Source of the DNA: JAYEJW01 sp034716535
GTDB taxonomy: Bacteria; Pseudomonadota; Gammaproteobacteria; Chromatiales; Chromatiaceae
DNA: 8,609 nt
Reading direction: 5' to 3'
NCBI GenBank assembly: GCA_034716535.1
Contig: JAYEJW010000452.1
Span: forward strand, 1-8,609
This document shows positions 1 through 5,399 of this stretch, piece after piece (position 1 is the stretch's first letter; each line of letters starts with the position of its first letter). The notes beneath the pieces were generated by a model that did no database searches, had not been told where the DNA came from, and saw nothing but the letters and a program-made list of their open reading frames with translations. A program made the position numbers and the translations under genes.

Positions 1-127
1 CGCCGCCGTGCTTCTCGGCCATCACCTTGGTGATCGCCGCCGTCAGCGTCGTCTTACCGTGGTCCACGTGCCCGATCGTCCCCACGTTCACGTGCGGCTT
101 CGTGCGCTCGAATTTCTCTTTGGACAT
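1..127 (-). CDS. tuf: Elongation factor Tu, N-terminal fragment (runs off window)
   Basis: EF-Tu is the GTPase that carries aminoacyl-tRNA to the ribosomal A site. Only the first 42 codons are present. The protein begins MSKEKFERTKPHVNVGTIGH and continues into the P-loop GHVDHGKTT (about residues 19-27), followed by LTAAITKVMAEKHGG, a textbook EF-Tu start. The ATG lies at 127-125 and is preceded by GGAGAG six bases upstream on the minus strand. It is the last visible gene of a tRNA-Tyr, tRNA-Gly, tRNA-Thr, tuf operon, the arrangement of tufB in Escherichia coli. Because most gammaproteobacteria carry two almost identical tuf genes, tufA and tufB cannot be told apart by sequence here; the tRNA context favours the tufB-type locus. 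The cut is due to the window edge; no damage to the gene is seen. Confidence 0.97.
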   Translation of the reverse strand, partial: MSKEKFERTKPHVNVGTIGHVDHGKTTLTAAITKVMAEKHGG

Positions 128-194
128 GGACTGCTCTCCGAAAAATGCTAAATGGCATACCGCGCGCTTGTCCGCACGCAACCCAGGGCAAAAA

Positions 195-270
195 TGGAGC
201 CCATGATCGGAATTGAACCGATGACCTCACCCTTACCAAGGGTGTGCTCTACCAACTGAGCTACATGGGC
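195..270 (-). tRNA. tRNA-Thr (anticodon GGT)
   Basis: Read on the minus strand, this 76-nt sequence folds as a full cloverleaf. The acceptor stem begins GCCCATG and closes with the matching CATGGGC, then discriminator T and an encoded CCA at 197-195. The T-loop is GGTTCAATTCC. The anticodon loop TTGGTAA carries GGT (plus-strand bases 235-237), which reads ACC and ACU threonine codons. It is the third tRNA of the operon and ends 67 nt before tuf, matching the thrT position in the E. coli tufB operon. Confidence 0.97.
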
Positions 271-288
271 GGAGCAATATCGTCGTCT

Positions 289-362
<74 letters not shown>

Positions 363-404
363 TTGCAACCCGATGCGTCCGGGCTCGCCGTCCCCCAGCA
401 ATTC

Positions 405-489
405 TGGTGGAGGGGGGAGGATTCGAACCTCCGAAGGCTGAGCCGTCAGATTTACAGTCTGATCCCTTTGGCCACTCGGGAACCCCTCC
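405..489 (-). tRNA. tRNA-Tyr (anticodon GTA)
   Basis: At 85 nt this is a class II tRNA with a long variable arm, as expected for bacterial tyrosine tRNA. Acceptor arms are GGAGGGG and CCCCTCC, followed by discriminator A and encoded CCA at 407-405. The T-loop is GGTTCGAATCC. The anticodon stem-loop CAGACTGTAAATCTG shows GTA (plus-strand 453-455). It is the first gene of the operon; its 5' end lies 14 nt downstream of the -10 box. E. coli has an additional tRNA-Thr(UGU), thrU, in front of this gene; none is present here. Confidence 0.97.
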
Positions 490-503
490 GAAACGAGCGG
501 CGC

Positions 504-532
504 ATGATAACCAATTGGAAAGATCGCGTCAA
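504..532 (-). promoter_or_regulatory. Sigma70 promoter of the tRNA-tuf operon
   Basis: On the minus strand a -35 box TTGACG (532-527) and a -10 box TATCAT (509-504) are separated by exactly 17 bp, five of six matches each to TTGACA and TATAAT. The stretch after the -10 is GCGCCGC. A GC-rich discriminator of this kind is typical of stable-RNA promoters under stringent (ppGpp/DksA) control, so growth-rate control is a likely inference. Transcription would start about 7 nt before the mature tRNA-Tyr 5' end, leaving a very short leader for RNase P to remove. Confidence 0.85.
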
Positions 533-561
533 TAGGAGGTTCCGCGGCCTCAAACTATGGA

Positions 562-589
562 AGTGTAGCATTGTAGGCCGACCCGGCAA
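562..589 (-). promoter_or_regulatory. Possible second, upstream promoter of the tRNA-tuf operon
   Basis: Further upstream on the minus strand, TTGCCG (589-584) and TACACT (567-562) are 16 bp apart. The -10 is preceded by TGC, giving an extended -10 motif. It would add about 55 nt to the operon leader. The match is weaker than that of the proximal promoter and the region is GC-rich enough to produce such motifs by chance. Confidence 0.3.
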
Positions 590-640
590 CATCCTGATAC
601 CATTTCGCACCGTGCCTTGGGCGCAACGCGGGAAAGGCGC

Positions 641-672
641 CCCGCGAACCCGCGAACCCGCGAACCCGCGAA
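641..672. repeat. Four tandem copies of an octamer before ugd
   Basis: The 8-base unit CCCGCGAA occurs four times in perfect head-to-tail order. The array ends 17 bases before the GGAG ribosome binding site of ugd, so it would lie in the ugd leader or promoter region. It lies outside the coding sequence, so a change in copy number would alter spacing and not reading frame. Confidence 0.95.
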
Positions 673-699
673 CAAGAACCTCGAGCTTTGGAGATCCTG

Positions 700-2037
700 A
701 TGGACGTGACGATTTTTGGTAGCGGATATGTCGGCCTCGTAACGGGGGCCTGTCTCGCCGAGGTCGGTAACCACGTGCTCTGTATCGACGTCGACCCCGA
801 CAAGATCGCCGTCCTGAACAACGGGGGACTCCCCATCTACGAGCCCGGCCTCGAAGAAATGGTCAACAAGAATCGGGATGCGGGACGCTTGTCGTTTTCC
901 ACCGACGCCGAAGAAGGTGTTCGCCACGGTCTGTTTCAGTTTATCGCCGTCGGCACCCCGCCCGATGAGGACGGCTCCGCGGACCTGCAGCATGTTCTCG
1001 CCGTCGCCCGCACCGTCGGAGAGCACATGAGCTCTTACCGGATCCTGGTCGACAAGTCCACCGTACCGGTCGGTACCGCCGACAAGGTGAGCGCCGTGGT
1101 ACGCGAAGCGCAGGCTGCGCGCGGAATGAACACGGATTTCGACGTGGTATCCAATCCCGAGTTCCTCAAGGAAGGCGCGGCGATCGAGGACTTTATGCGG
1201 CCGGACCGCATCATCGTCGGCACCGACAATCCGCGCACCGGTGAGCTGCTGCGCGCCCTATACGCCCCGTTCAACCGCAGCCGCGACCGCGTCATGCTGA
1301 TGGACCTGCGCTCCGCGGAGCTCACCAAGTACGCCGCCAACGCCATGCTGGCGACCAAGATCAGCTTCATGAACGAGCTGTCGAACATTGCCGAGGCCGT
1401 CGGTGCAGACATCGAAAAGGTCCGTGTCGGCATCGGCTCGGACCCGCGTATCGGCTATCAGTTCATCTATCCCGGTTGCGGCTACGGCGGCTCCTGCTTT
1501 CCGAAGGACGTACGCGCACTGGAGCAAACGGCGCACTCCAACGGCTACAGCCCGCAACTCTTGAACGCAGTAGAGGCGGTGAACTTCCGACAGAAGGACG
1601 TCCTGTTTCAGAAGATCAAGGACTATTTCGGCGGCGACCTCACCGGCCGCACCATCGCGCTCTGGGGCCTGGCATTCAAGCCCAATACGGACGATATGCG
1701 CGAGGCGTCCAGCCGCAGGCTCATGGAGGCCCTCTGGGAGGCGGGGGCGAGAGTCCGCGCCTTCGACCCCGTCGCCATGGCCGAAACCCGCCACCTTTAC
1801 GGAGACCGCGCCGATCTGGTGCTCACCGAGGATGCCATGGAGGCGCTCGACGACGCGGACACCCTGGCGATCGTGACCGAGTGGGCCGAATTCCGCAGCC
1901 CGGACTTTGCGGCCATCAAGTCCAAGCTGAAGCACCCTGCGCTATTCGACGGCCGCAACCTGTTCGATCCCCACCTGGTCACCGCAAGCGGCCTGACCTA
2001 CCTCTCGATCGGTCGTCAGCCGGCCCAGCCCTCGTAA
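700..2037 (+). CDS. ugd: UDP-glucose 6-dehydrogenase
   Basis: This cytoplasmic enzyme oxidises UDP-glucose twice with NAD+ to give UDP-glucuronate, a precursor for capsule, exopolysaccharide and LPS sugars. The 445-residue product has the normal length. Visible features in order are the N-terminal Rossmann motif GSGYVG (residues 7-12), the acidic end of the second strand (CIDVD), STVPVGT near 120-126, TKYAANAMLATKISFMNE in the helical linker, the catalytic loop GYGGSCFPKD with the nucleophilic Cys near 266, and the C-terminal-domain motif LAFKPNTDD near 324-332. An ATG start at 700 is chosen over an in-frame TTG at 688 because GGAG at 690-693 lies six bases before it and homologues begin at this point. 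No other sugar-nucleotide gene is beside it. A related UDP-sugar dehydrogenase (for example a UDP-N-acetyl-sugar enzyme) cannot be excluded by motif alone, but the sequence pattern favours the glucose enzyme. Confidence 0.93.
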   Translation: MDVTIFGSGYVGLVTGACLAEVGNHVLCIDVDPDKIAVLNNGGLPIYEPGLEEMVNKNRDAGRLSFSTDAEEGVRHGLFQFIAVGTPPDEDGSADLQHVLAVARTVGEHMSSYRILVDKSTVPVGTADKVSAVVREAQAARGMNTDFDVVSNPEFLKEGAAIEDFMRPDRIIVGTDNPRTGELLRALYAPFNRSRDRVMLMDLRSAELTKYAANAMLATKISFMNELSNIAEAVGADIEKVRVGIGSDPRIGYQFIYPGCGYGGSCFPKDVRALEQTAHSNGYSPQLLNAVEAVNFRQKDVLFQKIKDYFGGDLTGRTIALWGLAFKPNTDDMREASSRRLMEALWEAGARVRAFDPVAMAETRHLYGDRADLVLTEDAMEALDDADTLAIVTEWAEFRSPDFAAIKSKLKHPALFDGRNLFDPHLVTASGLTYLSIGRQPAQPS

Positions 2038-2040
2038 GCG

Positions 2041-2065
2041 GCCCGCCTCCCCGGCGGGCGGGCTT
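2041..2065 (+). terminator. Probable terminator hairpin after ugd
   Basis: Three bases after the ugd stop, GCCCGCC (2041-2047) pairs with GGCGGGC (2053-2059) around a five-base loop. The outer bases AAGC and GCTT can extend the stem past a small internal loop. No clean T-run follows directly; a pyrimidine-rich CCCTCTTTATCTTCTC stretch comes about 17 bases later. Termination may therefore be incomplete or Rho-assisted. Confidence 0.45.
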
Positions 2066-2213
2066 CGCCGTTCGTTCCGGCCCTCTTTATCTTCTCTGTG
2101 GAAACGCCGAAGTTGCGTCCTCGCCCGCCTGGCCGCTAGGATTGCCCATCTATAGACAACAACAATCCCAACAAGGGCGTAATCGCCCCCCAACCACCCA
2201 AGAGGTAAACGCA

Positions 2214-2729
2214 ATGATCCGTACCCTCACCCGCACCCTTCCCGTGCTTGCACTTGCCTTCTCCGCAAGCACGCAGGCCGCCACCTTCATGGATGCCGAC
2301 TGGGCCGCCGCCATGTGCAAGGCATGGAACAGCTCGGAGCTGCCCAGCGGACTGGCCGGCGACTCCTGGGCCGCGAACAACGCGGGCCGTGGCTACAAGG
2401 TCATCCAGCTCTACCGCGACAAGTGCGGCGACAAGACCAAGGTGGAGCTCGAGCTCACCGACAAGGACGGCAAGGCCCACTGCACCTACGGCGGCGCCGT
2501 CAAGCACGCCAGCCTGAACTACGACGTGGACTACCTCATGTACGCCACCGACGACGACTGGACCTGCATGGGCGAGGGCAAGTTCGGCTGCGGCGCCATG
2601 GGCGCCATGATGACCGGCAAGCTCAAGTTCAAGGGACCCAAGGGCGAGGCCATGGGGGTCATGGGCCCCTTCGACGGTTTCCTGGTGCTGACCGGAAAGG
2701 TCCCCGGCGACAAGGCGTCCTGCCCATAA
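2214..2729 (+). CDS. Small secreted protein, SCP2-like lipid-binding domain (probable)
   Basis: The 171-residue product starts with a typical Sec signal peptide: positive MIRTLTRTL, a hydrophobic core PVLALAFSA, and a likely cut after STQA (residue 22). The mature part is therefore periplasmic. Its C-terminal half, GKLKFKGPKGEAMGVMGPF (about 135-153) followed by FLVLTGKVPGD, resembles the lipid-lined core of SCP2 sterol-binding-type domains, as found in small exported proteobacterial proteins. This assignment comes from recalled pattern, not a search. All six cysteines (35, 71, 90, 118, 126, 170) fall in the mature part, enough for three disulfides. No CXXCH haem motif or lipobox is seen. AGAGGT at 2201-2206 is the ribosome binding site, seven bases before the ATG. 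A GGGCG-TAAT-CGCCC hairpin (2175-2188) lies in the leader. It converges with the FadL-like gene. The frame stays open far upstream, but that part is a shadow of ugd. Confidence 0.75.
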   Translation: MIRTLTRTLPVLALAFSASTQAATFMDADWAAAMCKAWNSSELPSGLAGDSWAANNAGRGYKVIQLYRDKCGDKTKVELELTDKDGKAHCTYGGAVKHASLNYDVDYLMYATDDDWTCMGEGKFGCGAMGAMMTGKLKFKGPKGEAMGVMGPFDGFLVLTGKVPGDKASCP

Positions 2730-2769
2730 AAAAAAGAGGCGGCAGGCCGTCAATCCGGCGTGCCGCCTC
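2728..2769 (-). terminator. Intrinsic terminator of the FadL-like gene
   Basis: Read on the minus strand, GAGGCGGCA (2769-2761) pairs with TGCCGCCTC (2744-2736), nine perfect base pairs. An inner GCCG/CGGC stem and a six-base loop extend it. Eight consecutive T residues (2735-2728) follow at once: a strong Rho-independent terminator. The T-run overlaps the last two bases of the TAA of the SCP2-like gene on the other strand. For plus-strand transcripts the same hairpin is preceded by A8 but lacks a good T-run after it, so it is a weaker terminator in that direction. Confidence 0.88.
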
Positions 2770-2802
2770 GATCCTGCGTTGCCCCTTTGTTGTGATAAGG
2801 AC

Positions 2803-2831
2803 GGACGCGTACCGCCGAAGGCGGCGCGTCC
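2803..2831. other. Second hairpin downstream of the FadL-like gene
   Basis: GGACGCG (2803-2809) pairs with CGCGTCC (2825-2831), and CCGCC (2812-2816) pairs with GGCGG (2820-2824) around a GAA triloop, twelve base pairs with a two-base TA bulge. It begins nine bases after the stop codon of the FadL-like gene and lies before the true terminator. No T-run follows on either strand, so it is more likely to protect the mRNA 3' end or aid termination than to terminate alone. Confidence 0.6.
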
Positions 2832-2840
2832 TTCAGCGCA

Positions 2841-4334
2841 TCAGAAGTGATGGCTCCAGCTGACCTCGATGTCCCACTGCTCCATGTAGATGCTCCCGGT
2901 CTGCGACTGCGTAATGCTCGGGCTGGTCCCGCTGAGCTCCTCCTTCGGCATGTAGGCCAAGGAAAGATTGAACGCGTCGGATGCGCTGTGGCGGTAGGTT
3001 GCGCCCGCGGTCAGGTGCCAGCGGACCGTCGCAGGCGCCAGCACGTTGAACAGCGCCTGCCGGCCCGAGGAGAACTCGGTGTTGTAGCTGACACCGCCCA
3101 TGAAGCTCAGCTTCTCGTTGTGGTCGTAGCGCACGCCCAACTTGAAGATGTCCATGCTATCCCAGCCGAATCCCAGGCCGTCTTTGCCGCCTAGGCAGAA
3201 CGCGGGCTTCGTGCCCGGGCTAAAGCAGGGCGATATGTCGTTGTCGTTGGAATTGGAGAGGGCCTCGATCTCGTCGTAAAAGATGTGCTGGTAGTCGAAG
3301 GCCACCGTGACATTCGGCTTGGCCTTGTAGGCGACACCGAGATTGAACATCGCCGGGATGTCGAACTCCCCGTCGTTGGCGAAGAGCCCCTTGTAGTCGT
3401 CCAGATCGGTCATCCAGACCTTGGAGCGGTAGGACAGACCAAGGGCCAGCTGGTCGTTGACCTCACCGTACCAGCCGACGTGCAGCCCGAAGCCGTATGA
3501 CCAGTCCTTGCCGTTGTTGGTCACCTTATCCGGGCTAACCGATGCCGCCTTAAACGGCTGCAGTCCTTTCGCCTCGAAGCTCTGCACCGCAAAGACCGGC
3601 GCGATACCGACCGACTGCTTGCCGTCAGCGAACTTATAGGTATAGGGGACCTCGATGAAGAGCTGCTCGAGGTTCACTCCGGTGGGCGTGGTGGCCGTGA
3701 AAACGCCGCCGGGATTGACGTTGGGGCCATCCGGCGGCGGCGGAGCGTTTGGATCCGTCACCGGCATCGGCGGATTGGTCGCCGTAAACAGGAGACCGGT
3801 CGGGCTCGCGATGGTGCCGGGGGGAGCCAGGGAGGGATCCGGCACGGCGAGCTGGTTCGGGGCCGCCGCGAAGTTCTCCCACACGGGCCTGTCCCTGTAG
3901 TCGGTGTTCATGCCCCCGTTGCCGAAGACGCTGACGCCGATCGTGCTCCTGCTGTCGATCTCCCGGTTGTAGCCGAAGCTCGGGATGACGAACCAATCCT
4001 TGTCGCTATCGTATCTGCCCGGGGTCACGAAGGGGCCGGTCGGAAAGCCGGTCGTGGGATCGACGGCGAAGTCGTCGTTCGCCTCGTATCCGCGCTTCGA
4101 AGGGCTGAAGAAGGCGACACCCAGGTCCAGGCTGGTGCCGACGAACGCCATGCCGGCGGGGTTGGTGGCCGAGACCAGGGTGTCCTGCGGCAATGCGGTG
4201 GCAACACCGGCCATCGCCTTGGACTTCGTACCCCAGCCATGGGCGAAGTACCCGTTCGTCGCGAGCGCAGACACCGGGACGGTTGCGCAGGCCGCCAGAG
4301 CGATTGCTATCGACCTTCTCAATCTTGTATTCAT
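2841..4334 (-). CDS. Outer-membrane transport protein, OMPP1/FadL/TodX family
   Basis: FadL-type channels are 14-strand outer-membrane barrels that pass hydrophobic molecules such as long-chain fatty acids or aromatic hydrocarbons. The 497-residue product has a signal peptide (MNTRLRRSIAIALAACATVP, probable cut after SALA, residue 25). The mature end TNGYFAHGWGTKSKAMAG is characteristic of the family, and the plug-domain NPA motif lies at residues 58-60. Alternating aromatic beta-strands fill the rest, and the chain ends WSHHF, with the terminal Phe used in BAM-dependent insertion. It is longer than usual because of a Pro/Gly-rich insert at about 164-215. A Cys pair (370, 380) encloses a probable extracellular loop. 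The ribosome binding site GGGGAG lies ten bases before the ATG. The substrate cannot be told from sequence; I do not call it fadL because no fatty-acid genes are nearby. The gene appears to be a single transcription unit. Confidence 0.9.
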   Translation of the reverse strand: MNTRLRRSIAIALAACATVPVSALATNGYFAHGWGTKSKAMAGVATALPQDTLVSATNPAGMAFVGTSLDLGVAFFSPSKRGYEANDDFAVDPTTGFPTGPFVTPGRYDSDKDWFVIPSFGYNREIDSRSTIGVSVFGNGGMNTDYRDRPVWENFAAAPNQLAVPDPSLAPPGTIASPTGLLFTATNPPMPVTDPNAPPPPDGPNVNPGGVFTATTPTGVNLEQLFIEVPYTYKFADGKQSVGIAPVFAVQSFEAKGLQPFKAASVSPDKVTNNGKDWSYGFGLHVGWYGEVNDQLALGLSYRSKVWMTDLDDYKGLFANDGEFDIPAMFNLGVAYKAKPNVTVAFDYQHIFYDEIEALSNSNDNDISPCFSPGTKPAFCLGGKDGLGFGWDSMDIFKLGVRYDHNEKLSFMGGVSYNTEFSSGRQALFNVLAPATVRWHLTAGATYRHSASDAFNLSLAYMPKEELSGTSPSITQSQTGSIYMEQWDIEVSWSHHF

Positions 4335-4414
4335 AACCTAAATTCTCCCCACGATACAGAACTTGCCGACTTTCTGGCGTTTCAGCGACAGCCGCAATAA
4401 GAAACACCGCTGTA

Positions 4415-4460
4415 GAGCCACCCCCTGACGGGCGCGAACAACCCGCTAAGGGGTGGGCTC
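4415..4460 (-). promoter_or_regulatory. Structured leader hairpin of the FadL-like mRNA
   Basis: In the predicted leader, GAGCC (4415-4419) pairs with GGCTC (4456-4460). ACCCC (4420-4424) pairs with GGGGT (4450-4454) past a one-base bulge, and CGGG (4429-4432) pairs with CCCG (4442-4445) past an internal loop. The stem lies about 80-125 nt upstream of the ATG. It matches no riboswitch family I recognise; it may be mRNA-stabilising or a target for an RNA-binding regulator. Confidence 0.45.
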
Positions 4461-4500
4461 GAATCTGTTGCACACAATCCACTCTGTGCCTTTTAGGCCA

Positions 4501-4529
4501 ATAATCACCCAGCGATGAAAATTTGTCAA
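4501..4529 (-). promoter_or_regulatory. Sigma70 promoter of the FadL-like gene
   Basis: On the minus strand a perfect -35 box TTGACA (4529-4524) and a -10 box GATTAT (4506-4501, four of six matches) are 17 bp apart. Predicted transcription starts near 4494, about 160 nt before the ATG. The DNA upstream of the -35 is AT-rich, which could act as an UP element. It is the best promoter in the right-hand two thirds of the window. Confidence 0.75.
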
Positions 4530-4554
4530 TCTTTTCAGACCGTTAGTATTACAT

Positions 4555-4579
4555 TAAGTACTTATATATGCCGCGGCAT
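4555..4579. promoter_or_regulatory. Two adjacent palindromes upstream of the FadL-like promoter (candidate operators)
   Basis: TAAGTACTTA (4555-4564, 10-bp perfect palindrome) and ATGCCGCGGCAT (4568-4579, 12-bp perfect palindrome) are three bases apart. They are centred about 66 and 80 bp before the predicted start of the FadL-like transcript. This position suits an activator or upstream operator. They match neither the FadR nor the PsrA consensus as I know them. Regulation is inferred from position only. Confidence 0.35.
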
Positions 4580-4727
4580 GGGAGGCGTCGCAAAGGAGTT
4601 GGGCTTCAAAACATCGTGTTAGCACTAAGATACCAGGCAGGAGGGTCCGATCCGCCGGAGGCAGCCCCGCCAGGAATCTAGTGCCGGCATATACCCTGGG
4701 CGTGTCGCGTTTGCGCTACAACCGAAG

Positions 4728-5312
4728 CTAACGACTGGAATGCAGCCGGTTCATCGCCTTCTGGAAGGCGCCGCTCAGCACTTCCGGCAGCACGTCCTCT
4801 GCATCAGTCAAGGCGTCCAGGACGGCCCGCTCGTCCTCCCGAGACGGTCGGCTAAGCACGTAGCCAACGACCTGTTGCCGGTCCAGCGGATGGTCGATGC
4901 CGATGCGCAGCCGCCAGAAGTCCCGGCTGCCAAGCAGGTTGATGATGTCGCGCAGGCCATTGTGCCCGGCATGCCCGCCACCTTGCTTCAAGCGCACGGA
5001 CCCCACCGGCAGGTCCAGCTCGTCGTGCGCCACCAGGACCTGTTCGGGCGGGATATCGAAGTAGCCGATCACCGCGGCCACGGATTGACCGCTGCGATTC
5101 ATGAAGGTCGACGGTTTGAGCAGGCGGACATCCCGCCCGGCCAGGGAAAGCCGGCAAAGGAGCCCATGGAACTTGGTCTCGACACGGAACTGACCGCCGT
5201 TTCGGGCCGCTACCGCGTCGGCAAACCAGAAACCCACGTTATGGCGGCTAGGCTCGTACTGGGGTCCCGGGTTACCGAGTCCTACGATGAGACGGATAGG
5301 TTGATCAGACAT
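4728..5312 (-). CDS. pth: Peptidyl-tRNA hydrolase
   Basis: Pth cleaves the ester bond of peptidyl-tRNAs released prematurely from ribosomes, recycling the tRNA; it is essential in most bacteria. The 194-residue product has the usual length and all known functional residues, offset by four from the E. coli enzyme: Asn14 in GLGNPG, catalytic His24 in SRHNVGF, Asn72 in FMNRSG, Asp97 in AHDELDLP, and His117/Asn118 in GHNGLRD. The ATG at 5312 is chosen because homologues begin a few residues before LIVGLGNPG. No Shine-Dalgarno-like purine run is seen before it (the 20 bases upstream are pyrimidine-rich), so translation may depend on readthrough from rplY. It lies 87 bp after rplY and closes the prs-rplY-pth block. 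The gene often found next, ychF, is not here. Confidence 0.96.
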   Translation of the reverse strand: MSDQPIRLIVGLGNPGPQYEPSRHNVGFWFADAVAARNGGQFRVETKFHGLLCRLSLAGRDVRLLKPSTFMNRSGQSVAAVIGYFDIPPEQVLVAHDELDLPVGSVRLKQGGGHAGHNGLRDIINLLGSRDFWRLRIGIDHPLDRQQVVGYVLSRPSREDERAVLDALTDAEDVLPEVLSGAFQKAMNRLHSSR

Positions 5313-5369
5313 GTCGCGGAAAGGATGGAGGACCGGGGCAAATCGCCGCAGGGCCCGGAGCGGGAGGGG

Positions 5370-5391
5370 GACCGGCGGATCACCGCCGGTC
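5370..5391 (-). other. Intercistronic hairpin between rplY and pth
   Basis: GACCGGCGG and CCGCCGGTC form a perfect nine-base-pair stem with a four-base loop, eight bases after the rplY stop. No T-run follows on the minus strand, so it is not a classical terminator. It may reduce expression of pth relative to rplY or mark an RNA-processing site. Confidence 0.55.
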
Positions 5392-5399
5392 GCAATCGG

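Larger units (their letters stand above)
4335..4727. other. 393-bp intergenic region between pth and the FadL-like gene
   Basis: The part nearest the FadL-like gene (4335-4494) is its untranslated leader with a foldable hairpin. Then come its promoter (4501-4529), an AT-rich stretch resembling an UP element (about 4530-4567) and two small palindromes. From about 4580 to 4727 I see no gene and no terminator with a T-run after pth. The AT content at 4500-4567 is clearly higher than in neighbouring coding DNA. No tRNA or repeat is seen. Confidence 0.7.

Noticed and set aside
571..600. Possible ugd promoter (TTGTAG with TGATAC)
   Set aside because: The -10 matches poorly and spacing is 18 bp; too weak to list as a feature.
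641..672. The octamer array considered as a CRISPR or origin iteron
   Set aside because: Units are only 8 bases with no spacers, no DnaA boxes and no cas or rep gene nearby.
550..1026. Minus-strand frames overlapping the 5' end of ugd
   Set aside because: Antisense to the conserved Rossmann domain of ugd, with no family resemblance.
1476..2729. A 417-codon frame that would fuse extra N-terminal sequence to the SCP2-like protein
   Set aside because: The upstream part runs out of frame through ugd; the real start at 2214 has a ribosome binding site and a signal peptide.
4415..4460. Leader hairpin considered as a known riboswitch
   Set aside because: No conserved core of any riboswitch class that I know can be matched; kept only as a generic structured leader.
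4578..4622. Tiny 14-codon open frame in the pth/FadL-like gap (MGGVAKELGFKTSC)
   Set aside because: An AGG-like purine run is lacking at the right distance, and chance frames of this length are common.
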